From the NCBI GenBank assembly GCA_013306675.1, contig JABLUY010000330.1, forward strand, positions 1-32,747: a stretch of 32,747 nucleotides of DNA. The letters run 5' to 3'. Under the pieces are notes generated by a model that did no database searches, was not told where the DNA came from, and worked only from the letters and a program-made list of their open reading frames with translations. Below are positions 1 to 9,095 of this stretch, piece by piece. Numbering within the stretch: position 1 is the stretch's first letter; each line of letters opens with the position of its first letter. Origin of the DNA: Thraustochytrium sp. TN22 (taxonomy: Eukaryota > Sar > Bigyra > Thraustochytrida > Thraustochytriidae). Position numbers and translations under genes: made by a program.

Positions 1-1450
1 GCCTGCTGACGACGAAGCGGCGGCGGCCGGTTCGGGTCCGAGCGTGGCTGCGGCGGGGGAGACGCCCGAGGCGGCGTCGAGCACCTCGACGCCGAGGCGA
101 CGGAAGCCGTCCGAGTCGACGTCGAGGCGCAGCGCGGCGCTCGACGACGTGGACTTTGTCCTCGTCGACGAGCAGGCGCGCGGCGCGTTGCCTTGCCGCG
201 CGAGCCTGCCAAGTAGTAGCCGCGGTCGACGGCGAGCGGCTCCTCCGCGCGCAAGCTAGATTCGAGATTGCCGTGCGCGATGGCCTGCATGCGCCAGCGA
301 GCTTGCTTGCGCTGGATGAAGCGCAAAGAGGCCTGCTGCACGCGCTGCGAGCCGCGCAGCATCTGCTTCCCCTGAGCGCAAAATGCCGAGCACAGCGCGC
401 AAGCCAACCTTTTCCACCTGAAAGGGCGCTGAGGCTGTTCTCGCGGGTGGCCAGCGCGGAGCGCTCGTCTGCCCGCAGCGCTACGAGGCGGACGAGCTTG
501 TTGTCGCAGAGCAGGCTCGTGAGTTCACTCGGTTGGAACAGCTCATAGCATGCGTACCCTAGCTGCTGGTGCACCTCCTCGAACGGATTGCCAGCAGGCG
601 CGGCGATGCTGGGCCCGGTTTGGTGTTGTCCTTAGTTGATGGGGTCATCCTCGGCCTTGCCCTTGTTTCTTGCCCGAGGCGCCGGCGTTTGGTGCTAACG
701 CGGTTGTGCAGCTCAATGCGCTTCACGCGTCGGCCGCCGTTGCGGCCGGCAGCAGATGCTCCGTGCCGCCAGGCGCGGCCTGGAGCACCTACCAACTGGT
801 GCGTGTCTCGAGCACGCTCTCCAGCGCTCGCCTGCCTATGAGCCTGCGCGCTGCGCACGGTGCCTACGGCAAGAAGCCAGCGCGCCCCTGACGACCGCGG
901 CAACTACGCGTCAGCGCCGCCTCTCTCTCGCGCGCGCGTGGCTGGTTTGGCTGGTTCCAGCAGCCACGTAGTGCGCCTGGATGCCCTGCTCCTGCACGCG
1001 GGCCCGCTGGTCGGGCAAGACGTTGTTGCAGCGGCGCTTGCCCGTGGCACGAAGGGCCATGGACGTGGGACGGTCGGCGCCTGAGCCACGGAGTTGCCGT
1101 GCGACCGACCTACACCCACGCTTCCACGTTGCGAGCGCTCGGCACAGCCTGCTGCAGGCCTGCCGCTGCGTCCCAGTGAGGCGGCGCTAACTTTCCGCGC
1201 CAGCGTCGAGCTCGCCTTTGAACCGCCGCCGAGACGCGCTTCTCGTCGTGCACAAGCAGAGCCGCGATAACCATGCTGTGTGATGCGCACCGCCTCGCGC
1301 AGCCCGGCATCAGGGTCATTCTCGACGAGGACAGCCTGCAGGGCGACATCTGCATGGCCGCCGACGCCCTGCATTTGCCCTCGTTCGTTGCAGCTGCTGC
1401 CAGCGAGCTCGACGGAAACAATCTCGGCGACCTCGACACAGAATGCGCGC
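1..1450 (-). pseudogene. Broken minus-strand coding sequence, family not recognised
   Basis: Read on the minus strand, this stretch has several blocks with gene-like codon use, but they lie in different frames. Examples are a block containing NPFEEVHQQLGYACYELF (about 598-546) that continues to about 440 through DNKLVRLVALRADER, a block with QRVQQASLRFIQRK (about 380-190), a block with LLVDEDKVHVVE and DSDGFRRLGVEVLDAASG (about 180-60), and one with GKRRCNNVLPDQRARVQEQG (about 1045-950). In-frame stops and frame changes separate them. I tried to join two of the blocks with a GT-AG intron near 440-385 and the phase did not fit. It may be a decayed gene, a decayed mobile element, or a multi-exon gene whose introns I cannot place. 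The window edge cuts the 3' end. No family was recognised. Confidence 0.35.
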
Positions 1451-1842
1451 AGATGCGCAGCCGAGCGTCAATTGTCGGCGCGGCTGGCCTCGGACGCGCT
1501 TGAGTCTTTTCTTCGAAAAGGTCGCCGCCGCGTCCAAGGACCTTGCAGCGGAGACAGCGGAAGCCGTCCGAATCGCGCGCACCGCGTCCGCGTTGGCGAC
1601 GGGGAGCACCGCGCTCTTTCGAGGACGGACGCGCGCGTCCGTCAGCGGAGGGGTCGGTTGGTGGCCGCTGGCTGGCTGCCCCTTGTGTGCTTTGGGTAAC
1701 TTCGCTTACTTGTACATGAGGCGAGCACGTTGCTGCTGGGCCACTACCTGCCTACGTTCGTTCTAAAGTGCTTCGAGGTTGTTGCAAGTGCGCTCTCACA
1801 AAGCGTGTGCTCGTGTTGCGCGTGGTTGATGAAAGAGAGCGC

Positions 1843-2644
1843 TCATGAGTCGTCGTTGAGGAGGAAGAGGCGCATGGCGTCGTACTGGATCTGGAGAGCA
1901 TAGTCGCGAAAGATGCTGAAGCGGCGGCCGGCGCTGCTAAAGTAGCGTCCGTTGGAGTCGGTGCCGGTCCAGGCGACGTAGACGGCGAGGTCGCAGAAGC
2001 CGAGAGGCTGCTCCTCGCAAGCGTCCTGGGTAATGGCGGTGTCGGAGCCTTGTGAGGGGGCGGGCACGTCAATGATGGCCTCTGTAGAGTTAAGGGCGTA
2101 CGCGTTGAGCTCGCACTGCTGGATGTCGGTGCTGACGCTGCCGTCGGTGAAGTAGCAGCCATCATCCCAGGACACGGACGTGACGCCGTTGCCGCCGTCG
2201 ACGTTGATGATGACGGTGAGGATCGGGAAGAAGACCAGATCGCCATTGGCGGTCTGCTCGCAGTAGCGCTTGCGGAAGCTGGACTTGACGCCCATGCTCT
2301 CGACGTGAAAGAGCTGCTCCTCGCACGAGTTACGGTTGGCCAGGTACGCTGTGCTCTCGGGCCGCGTGAGTCTGGCTGGGCTCTCTCTACTCTGAGCTGC
2401 GAGGCCGCTCTTGCCAGATGCTGAACTTACTTCCATTCCACGAGAACCTGGAGTACTGGTCCGCGCGCGGCGTGGCGAGCACGTACTCGGCGTTATCGCG
2501 CACCAGGCAAACGTAGGTCTTGTCGCCGATCTTGATGCTGTTGGCGTCCTCGGGGCCGCACGCCCGGGCCGCCGCGACCAGCATCAGCAGCGCCACGAGC
2601 GCCGCGCGCGCCGCCACCGCCGCGAGCCTCCGCGCCGCCGCCAT
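1843..2644 (-). CDS. Secreted Cys-rich protein of unknown function (two exons)
   Basis: Two exons on the minus strand, 2644-2431 and 2348-1843, give 239 aa. The ATG at 2644 is chosen over the longer open frame because it starts a typical signal peptide (MAAARRLAAVAARAALVALL, ending near AARA). The mature part has eight cysteines, which could form four disulfides, and two N-glycosylation sequons (NGT, NST). The NGT codons are completed only by splicing. The middle has hydrophobic beta-like strands (LVFFPILTVIINVDGG) and the C-terminus is soluble and acidic (NDDS). Seen: signal peptide, intron, cysteines. Inferred: an extracellular or vacuolar glycoprotein. I recognise no family. It diverges from RPN7 with 360 bp between the two ATGs. 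Confidence 0.75.
2349..2430 (-). other. Spliceosomal intron, 82 nt
   Basis: The intron interrupts the secreted-protein gene. The donor is A|GTAAGT (reading down from 2430) and the acceptor is GAGCACAG|CG. It sits in phase 1 and is not a multiple of three; if retained it leads to a stop after 13 codons. Splicing restores a frame that runs open to the stop at 1843. It is the only intron in the window that I can place with confidence. Confidence 0.85.
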
Positions 2645-3004
2645 GGCCGTGCGCGCGTGGCAGCCGAGCAGTCGTAGTAGTCTCTCTACAAGCACGGCCG
2701 CCCGGACGCCGCCGCTGCCCGCGTCCGGTACGCTGGCGCCACGCGGCCCTCTATTTCGCAAGTGGCCGCACGCCGCTCCCAAAATAGCGAAAGGCGCGGC
2801 CACAGTGAGGAGTTGCGCCGCACAAGTGGTCGCCTACCTGCCACCGGACCCGCCGCCGTTGGGCGAAGTTCGCTCAGGGTCAAGACGCGCGACATAGCTC
2901 CATCGATCGATCGATCGATCGATCAAAGCTCGAGGCGCGCGGTCGGTCGGTCGCGAGGCGAGGCGAGGCGCGAGGCCGGCGAGGGCGGAGGGTGGCGCGG
3001 CAGG
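2645..3004. promoter_or_regulatory. Divergent promoter region, secreted protein / RPN7
   Basis: These 360 bp separate two start codons that point away from each other, so both promoters must lie here or within 5' exons. It holds an ATCG tetranucleotide run (about 2902-2924), a short GGTC run, and GAGGC repeats near 2955-2975. No TATA box is evident. Confidence 0.5.
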
Positions 3005-4291
3005 ATGTTCCGCAAGCTGAAACGGCGCGTGTCGAAGAAGCGCGGCGGCGATGAGGACGACGGCGCGGGCGCCGGCATGGAGCTGGACGAGGGCCCCGTG
3101 GCGGAGGGCAAGAGCGCCGCGGAGGTGATCGCGGAGAACGACGAGGGGCAGGACGTGGGCATGGAGGCCGCGGAGCTCAAGTTCATGCTGGAGTGCAGCG
3201 ACGAGCTGGTGCCCAACAAGCAGGACGTGGCCGCCGCGCTCATGGACCGCATCAAGGAGGAGCGCATGGTGGTGTTTTACAAGCTGGCGTGCGAGCAGGG
3301 CGTGCTGCGGATGGACCCCTCGCTGCTGGGCAAGATGGACAGCGAGAACGAGCTGGAGCGCGAGCGTCTCGAGGAGGCCAAGAAGGACGCCGAGGAGAAC
3401 CACGGCGAGATCGAGGTCATGGAGGCTCAGCTCAAGATCGCCACCTTCATCTCGCGCACCGGCTCGCAGGAGGAGGCGCTGGCGGCGTACGAGCAGGTCA
3501 CCGCGCTCAAGTCCATGTCGACGGGCCAGCACATTGACGTGGTGCTGCGCAAGGTCATCCTTGGCTTCGTGTGGGGCGACTACGTGCTGAGCAAGAACAA
3601 CCTGGACGAGGCCGAGCGGCTCATGGAGAAGGGCGGCGACTGGGACCGCCGCAACCGCCTCAAGGTCTACCGCGGCCTCTACTACATGGCGTCGCGCGAC
3701 TTCACCAAGGCGGCGGAGGACTTTCTCTCGGCCGTGGCCACCTTTACGTCCACGGAGCTCTGCCCGTACGAGACCTTTATCTTTTACACGGTCGTCACCA
3801 GCGTGCTCACGCTCAGCCGCGTCGACTTCAAGAAGAAGGTCATCGACTCGCCCGAGGTGCTCGCCGTGGTGCGCGAGGTCGACCACCTGGGCGAGTTCAT
3901 GAACACGCTTCATGACTGCGACTACCACGGTTTCTTCGCCTCCCTCGTCAAGCTCAACCAGCGCCTCTGCACCGACCGTTACATCGCCCAGCACAAGGAT
4001 TGGTTCTTTCGCGAGGTCCGCATCAAGGCCTACCAGCAGTTCCTCGAGTCCTACAAGAGCGTCACCATGAGCTCCATGGCCAAGTCCTTTGGCGTCTCCA
4101 TCCCCTTTCTCGACAAGGAGCTCTCGCGCTTCATCTCTGCCGGCCGTCTCAACGCCAAGATCGACAAGGTAGACAATGTGATTGAGACCAGCCAGCCCAA
4201 CGAGACCAACACTCGCTACCAGAGCGTCATCAAGCAGGGTGACGTTCTGCTCAACCGCGTGCAGCTTCTTTCTCGTGCCATTAACGTCTGA
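3005..4291 (+). CDS. RPN7: 26S proteasome regulatory subunit RPN7/PSMD6
   Basis: A 428-aa PCI-domain subunit of the 19S lid, which helps assemble and position the deubiquitinating lid of the 26S proteasome. The conserved RPN7 core is plain: EKGGDWDRRNRLKVYRGLYY, then DFTKAAEDFL, and a C-terminal PCI/winged-helix part with ELSRFISAGRL, KIDKV and the ending LLNRVQLLSRAINV. Helical TPR-like repeats fill residues 60-290. The start at 3005 gives an N-terminal extension of roughly 35 residues relative to animal PSMD6. It begins with a basic, NLS-like patch (KLKRRVSKKR) followed by an acidic stretch. No intron is needed. Codon use is strongly GC3, as in the neighbouring genes. Confidence 0.96.
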   Translation: MFRKLKRRVSKKRGGDEDDGAGAGMELDEGPVAEGKSAAEVIAENDEGQDVGMEAAELKFMLECSDELVPNKQDVAAALMDRIKEERMVVFYKLACEQGVLRMDPSLLGKMDSENELERERLEEAKKDAEENHGEIEVMEAQLKIATFISRTGSQEEALAAYEQVTALKSMSTGQHIDVVLRKVILGFVWGDYVLSKNNLDEAERLMEKGGDWDRRNRLKVYRGLYYMASRDFTKAAEDFLSAVATFTSTELCPYETFIFYTVVTSVLTLSRVDFKKKVIDSPEVLAVVREVDHLGEFMNTLHDCDYHGFFASLVKLNQRLCTDRYIAQHKDWFFREVRIKAYQQFLESYKSVTMSSMAKSFGVSIPFLDKELSRFISAGRLNAKIDKVDNVIETSQPNETNTRYQSVIKQGDVLLNRVQLLSRAINV

Positions 4292-5358
4292 TCAAGGCAC
4301 ACGAGGAGGACGAGCGCGAGATGACGTAGTCTAGTACCGAGCGCGAGACATCAAACACCGACGGCGTGCCTTTTTTGTTTTGTTTTTTGAATCAAGAAAG
4401 AGAAGGCCATTGTTTACAGCGCAAGACATTTGCAGAGGCAAGAGAAAGAGAGAAGTCGAAACGTTGTTGGTACCTTTTCGACAAGGCAGGGACAGGACAC
4501 AACTTGTGAGACGGAGAAAGGGGCCGCACCTTTGAAGTTGAGATGGAGAAAGCCCAAAGAGAGAGAGGGGGCATACCTTTGAGATTGAGTTCGAGAAAGC
4601 CCAACGAGAGGGGGGACACCGTTGAGATTGAGATCGAGAAAGTCAAGAGAGAGAGAGGGGGGGGCACACCTTTGAGATAAAAAAAGATGGAGAAAGCCAA
4701 AAACACCTTTGAGATTGAGAAACCTGCACGACAGCCTGAGGTCGGCCATTTCCACAGGTGGTAAGCAGCACTTACCTGAAGATCTACAAAAAGTCGATCA
4801 TGGCCGCGGGAAAACCATCGTTCACACCCCTTGCCTAGGCTCTGGGTCGACCTTGCACTCTGAGGAATCGAGTGTGGTCGCGGCGTGCGCAAGCGCGCGC
4901 CGGTGCTTGGCGCCCACCGGGGTGGGCAGTGCGGAGATTGTATCCGCTAAAATCTCGGCCTAAAGTTCAATTGCGCTGCCCCTCGAGGCAGTCTCACGTG
5001 CGCACTCGCTTGCGAGACCAGAGCGCCTTGCGGCGCTAGCCCTGCCCTACCCTTACATGGCGTTGGCTCTCGGCCATGGCCGGCCACGATCGCCCACGAT
5101 CACTGCGCAGAGCGAGCTCGGAACGCGAGAGCTGAGCGCGAAGCAAACCTGCGTCGCTCTGGAGGGCCAGGCGCGGCGGAGGCGAGCAGCGGCGAGCGGG
5201 CGCCAGGCTCCGGTCCCTGTTGTCGTTGGGGAGAATGAGGATGGGCCTGCCGTGCGGCCAGCACCACTCAAGTCACAACGTGGAAACACATCAAGAAGAG
5301 CAAACAAAAGACAGGGCACATGATCGCTGTTCGTCGTTTGTCAAAGTCATCATCCTCG
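4292..5358. other. Intergenic region between RPN7 and GDH 3' ends
   Basis: About 1.07 kb between two convergent genes. It has a T-rich stretch just after RPN7 (4368-4390), a plausible 3' UTR or polyadenylation zone, then the purine-rich minisatellite at 4526-4724. The rest (4730-5358) holds only short open frames with no recognisable similarity. No gene is supported. Confidence 0.6.
4526..4724 (+). repeat. Degenerate minisatellite, about 40-50 bp unit, five copies
   Basis: Five imperfect units follow the pattern CACCTTTGAGATTGAG, then ATGGAGAAAGCC, then an AGAGAGAGGGGG tail. Units vary by short indels, and the GA/G tail varies most in length. The strand is strongly purine-biased. The open frames across it only mirror the repeat and are not taken as genes. 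Confidence 0.8.
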
Positions 5359-7014
5359 TCAAGCCAGAAAGAGGCCAGCGTGCTTCATGGACTCGTGAAT
5401 CTTGGTGATGCCGTTGACGTAGGCGGCCTGGCGGAGGGAGCAGCGGAGGCGCTTGGAGGTCTCAATGGTGTCCTGGGAAGCGACAATCATGCTATCAGCG
5501 AGGCCGGAAAAGACAATGTCGCGCTCGGACGGACCCTGGAGGATACGGCTGCGGCGCTCGGCGTCGACGGCACCGCCAATGTCCTCCCACGCCTCGAGCA
5601 TGACGAGCTTGCTGCGCTCCTCCCACTTCTTGGTGAGGCGGCCGAAGCGCACGTTGGAGAGCGACTTGAGCCACTCAAAGTAGCTGACGGTGAGGCCGCC
5701 GGCGCTGGCGACGACGTCGGGGATGATGACGGCCGGGCCGGACGGGCGGTCCTCGAGGATGTCCTCGGCCTGGGGCGTGACGGGACCGTTGGCGGCCTCG
5801 ACGATGATGCGCGCCTGGATGCGGTCGGCGTTGTTGACGTTGATCTGCTGCTGGAAGGCGGCCAGCACGAGGACGTCGCAGGGCTCCTCGAGCAGCTTGC
5901 TGACGTCGGCCCCGCGGAAGCAGGCGTCCAGCGCGCTGTCCGGGTAAAAGCCGTCGACGCCGCCGTGCTCGTCCTTGTGCGCCTTGAGCGCCTCCAGGTC
6001 GATGCCCTCGTGGCGCAAGATGCCGCAGCCGCGATCGCTGACGCCCACAACACGGCCGCCGGCGCGATTGATGAAGAGCGCCGCGTGGTATCCCACCTTA
6101 CCAAAGCCCTGGATGATGAAGCTGCGGCCCACCAGGTTGGTGCTGCTGCTCTCCTTGAGGCCGGCCCTGGCCATGATGGTCTCGTCGCTCATGAACTCGC
6201 GCACCGCATAGTAGACGCCCAGGCCAGTCGCCTCGGTGCGGCCTTCGATGCCTCCCATGCTGAGCGGCTTGCCCGTAACGACGCCATTCGCGTGGATGTC
6301 CGTGGCGCCAAAGAGCTTGGCGTACGTGTCGGCCATCCAGCTCATCTCGCGCGCGCCCGTGCCCAGGTCCGGGCCCGGCACGTCGCGGCCCGGCCCGATG
6401 AAGGACTTTTTGGCCAGCTCTGCCGTGAAGCGCCGCACGATGCGCTCCAGCTCCAGCTCCGTAAAGTCGTTCGGGTTGATGCGGATGCCGCCCTTGCCGC
6501 CGCCGAACGGCACGTCCAGCACGGCGCACTTGAGCGTCATCAGCCCGGCCATGGCCTCGATCTCCTGCAGGTCCACGCTCGACGAGAACCGCATGCCACC
6601 CTTGCACGGCAGCCGGTGCCGGCTGTGGTGCGCGCGGTACCCCTGGATCACCACGATGCGCCCGTCGCGCCGCCTGAACGGAAACGTCACGCGCAGCGCC
6701 GCGTCGCACCCCTTGATGAGCTCTAGCTCGCCCTCGTCAATGTCAATGTACCCCGCCGCGCGGTCGTAGAACTCCTTGATCTGCTCCAGCAACCGCGGCT
6801 CCGTGCGCGCCAGCCCGCCCAGCCCGCGCGCTTGCTGCTGCTGCGCCATCGAGCCTGCGGCCGCCGCGCCCGCCGACAGCGGGCCCAGCGCCGCAGCGGC
6901 GCCCGCCCGCGCCGCCGTCGTCTCCGCCGCGCCGGCCGCCCAGGCCGCCGCGCGCGCGCAGCGCCTCGCCGTCGTGCGCAGCGCGGTCGTCCTCATCGTC
7001 ATCGCCAGCATCAT
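5359..7014 (-). CDS. GDH: Glutamate dehydrogenase, mitochondrial, GLUD1-type
   Basis: A 551-aa enzyme that interconverts glutamate and 2-oxoglutarate plus ammonium, linking nitrogen metabolism to the TCA cycle. The start at 7014 gives an Arg/Ala-rich, acid-free leader (MMLAMTMRTTALRTTARRCA) typical of mitochondrial import. Family signatures follow in order: GYRAHHSRHRLPCKGGMRF with the substrate-binding Lys, DVPFGGGKGGI, GPGRDVPGPDLGTGAREMSW with the catalytic Asp, the Rossmann loop GFGKVG, EAANGPVTP, and SAGGLTVSYFEWLKSLSNV. The sequence follows the animal-type hexameric class. An insert at the position of the allosteric antenna is present but about ten residues shorter than in mammals. NAD versus NADP use cannot be told from motifs alone. 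Convergent with RPN7; diverges from the small ORF at 7559. Confidence 0.95.
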   Translation of the reverse strand: MMLAMTMRTTALRTTARRCARAAAWAAGAAETTAARAGAAAALGPLSAGAAAAGSMAQQQQARGLGGLARTEPRLLEQIKEFYDRAAGYIDIDEGELELIKGCDAALRVTFPFRRRDGRIVVIQGYRAHHSRHRLPCKGGMRFSSSVDLQEIEAMAGLMTLKCAVLDVPFGGGKGGIRINPNDFTELELERIVRRFTAELAKKSFIGPGRDVPGPDLGTGAREMSWMADTYAKLFGATDIHANGVVTGKPLSMGGIEGRTEATGLGVYYAVREFMSDETIMARAGLKESSSTNLVGRSFIIQGFGKVGYHAALFINRAGGRVVGVSDRGCGILRHEGIDLEALKAHKDEHGGVDGFYPDSALDACFRGADVSKLLEEPCDVLVLAAFQQQINVNNADRIQARIIVEAANGPVTPQAEDILEDRPSGPAVIIPDVVASAGGLTVSYFEWLKSLSNVRFGRLTKKWEERSKLVMLEAWEDIGGAVDAERRSRILQGPSERDIVFSGLADSMIVASQDTIETSKRLRCSLRQAAYVNGITKIHESMKHAGLFLA

Positions 7015-7558
7015 GGCGGGCCGCGCAGGGCCGGCGCGGGGCCCGCGGCGGACCGGCCGCCGCGCGAGCCTCCTCGCCGCCGCGCGCCGCCGCCGCCCGC
7101 GGCCGCCGCCCGCCTGCGCGCCTCGGCCCGCCGCGCGCGCAAGTCTGCCGCGCGCCGCCGCCGCGAGCTCGAGCGAGCCCGCCGTTTCGGACCGTCCGCG
7201 ACCCGTCGCGGACCGTCGCGGACGCCGCATTGCATCCGGCCTCGCGCTGCTCTCGACCCAGGCGGCGGCGGCGCCAGGCAGGCAGACCCGAAGTACGTCC
7301 GCCTTCGCTCGCCTCCGCTCGCGCTGCGCGCGCGCGCCACGCGGCCCGCACGAGCTCGCCTCGGACTCGCTCGCTCAGTGGCTAGAGCTAGGCAACTAGC
7401 TGGAGAGCGGCGGCAGCGTTGAGCTCTGCGGCGAGGCACGAGGAGGAGTTTTCCGCGACGGTACCGGGCCTGCCTGCGCTGCGCTGCACGGCGGCGAGCG
7501 AGGAAGCGAGCATCGCGCGCACCGCGCAGGAGCTACCGGACAAGGCGCTCAGGAGACC
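7015..7558. promoter_or_regulatory. Divergent upstream region, GDH / small ORF
   Basis: 544 bp of very GC-rich DNA between divergent starts. The GDH-proximal half is CGCC/GCCG-rich, and a short group of CTAG-containing words (7381-7400) lies midway. The frames open across it are by-products of composition. No TATA box was seen. Confidence 0.45.
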
Positions 7559-7984
7559 ATGCTGTCGATCGCGACGCGTGCGACGCGCGCTCGCGTCGCG
7601 CAGCAGCTGCAGCAGCAGTCCTGCCGCCGCCTCGTGCACGGCCGCGTCGACAAGCTCTCGCTCTGGCGCCTCGACGTGCCGCCCTCGGCCACGGCCTCGC
7701 AGGCCACCAGCCTCGCGGCGCCCTCCTCCTCCGTGCACGCCACGCACACCTGCTTCACTGGCCATGTGCGCTCCCACGGCGAGCTCACGCACATTTACCC
7801 GCCCCAGAGCGTCGGCTCCAGCGTCCAGTCGCCCTCCGTCTACCTCGAGGTCCGCACGCAGGACATTGGCCGCAAGGAGAATCTCTCCGTGCTCGTTACC
7901 GAGGCCGGCCTCAGCATCTCGTGCAGCCATGTCTGGGTCAGGAACGGTAGTCTCGTGCGCCGCGTCGCGCCTTTTCGCGTTTGA
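7559..7984 (+). CDS. Small protein with mitochondrial-type leader, unknown function
   Basis: 141 aa as a single open frame. The first 28 residues (MLSIATRATRARVAQQLQQQ...) are Arg/Gln/Ala-rich without acids, like a mitochondrial presequence. The body has beta-type alternation, for example SVYLEVRTQDIGRKENLSVL and VTEAGLSISCSHVW. The 3' end is uncertain: potential donors follow ISCSHVW or lie a few codons later, and an acceptor (GATGCAG) ends at 7986. Splicing there would replace the Arg-rich tail with either AVPASKW or a longer tail ending at 8063. No family recognised. Good codon use and an A at -3 support the start. Confidence 0.55.
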   Translation: MLSIATRATRARVAQQLQQQSCRRLVHGRVDKLSLWRLDVPPSATASQATSLAAPSSSVHATHTCFTGHVRSHGELTHIYPPQSVGSSVQSPSVYLEVRTQDIGRKENLSVLVTEAGLSISCSHVWVRNGSLVRRVAPFRV

Positions 7985-9095
7985 TGCAGGCCGTACCCGC
8001 GTCCAAATGGTGAGCGCGGTGGACTCCACTCTGCCAAGGCGGCGAGCCGCACGTTTCGTGTAGCTACTCGATACGCCCGAGGCCATTCTCGCTCTCCTGT
8101 CCATGCCTGGCCTCTTCCTTCTTCAGAGCTAAAGACGGCGTCGGCTTTGCCAGACGCTGCCCTCCGTTCGGCTTTGCCAGCCAGGCGCTGCTGGCCGCCG
8201 CCGTGCGCCTCTCGACCGCACGGTTGTATTGAAACCAAATTGACTTCTCTGAAGCCCACAAAAGCCCAGGCCCCCACTCCTTTGCTCTGCAGCCGAGTTC
8301 GCCTCCTTCTCTTGCTCCGAGTCCATCTTCCTCGCATCGTTACAAGCTAGCTAGCTAGCTAGAGCGAGCGAGCGTGGCGGTTGCCAAGCTATCATCCGGC
8401 TCGCGATGCCCCAGCTCAAGGTCTGCCCAACACGCCGCCTCCGAGTCGTCCACGCGCCCAAGCTCCTGCGGCCTCTCTCCCCTCTTTCACTCTCTCTGCA
8501 TCGCATCCTTCTGTGGTCCTCTGCAGCGCAGCTGCCACTCCCCGCGCGGGCGCCGCTCTGATGATGAAAGTGCATCATGACACGCGCTCGCAGTGCAAGG
8601 CTCCCACGGATCGTCCAGCGCCGGCACTGGCAGCGGCACTTCAACTTTGCAAGCGGCATCCGGCGCTTTCACTGACACAGGGACACTGACAGTTCCAGCC
8701 CGCCGACCACGACTGCTGGTGGCTACTACTACCAGTGGAGCAGCGACGACTCGGACTCGGACGACTCGGAGCCGCAGAGCGCGGCGCAGAGCGGCCTCGG
8801 CAGTGATCCGGGCGGCGGCGCGACCACCGACCAGCATCGTCTCGCAGCCGGGCGGCGTCAGCGGCGGCGGCGAAGCTCTCGGCGCTGCGCGGCGCAGGGC
8901 CGCAGGCAGACGGCCGGGGCGAAGCGAAGGCACGCTCGCAAGGTCTGCGTCGCAGACTCGGGCATCGCAGACTACCCAGCGCCGCAGACCGCGTGACACG
9001 GCCTGCGCGCGCGCAGCGGAGACGCGGCGGCGGGCGGGATCGCAGCGGAGGAGGGAGGGCTCTGCAGCGCGGACCGCAGCCCGCAGCGCGAGACC
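7985..9095. other. Intergenic region with no supported gene
   Basis: 1.1 kb between two plus-strand genes. It has a twice-repeated CGGCTTTGCCAG word (8141-8180), a (CTAG)n tract followed by AGCG repeats (8346-8374), and a GC-rich upstream region for the ApaG gene. Short open frames on both strands show no recognisable protein pattern. Confidence 0.55.
8346..8374. repeat. (GCTA)n tract joined to (AGCG)n
   Basis: Four copies of GCTA run straight into GAGCGAGCGAGCG. It is one of several CTAG-phase tetranucleotide tracts in the window; because the unit is palindromic and four bases long, it puts TAG stops in all six frames. Confidence 0.85.

Noticed and set aside
2834-3994. 386-codon minus-strand open frame across RPN7
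   Set aside because: Antisense shadow of a GC3-rich gene.
4392-4892. 166-codon minus-strand frame with repeated Leu/Ser segments
   Set aside because: Produced by the 4526-4724 minisatellite in the 3' intergenic region.
5320-6726. 468-codon plus-strand open frame across GDH
   Set aside because: Antisense shadow of GDH, with biased composition and no family match.
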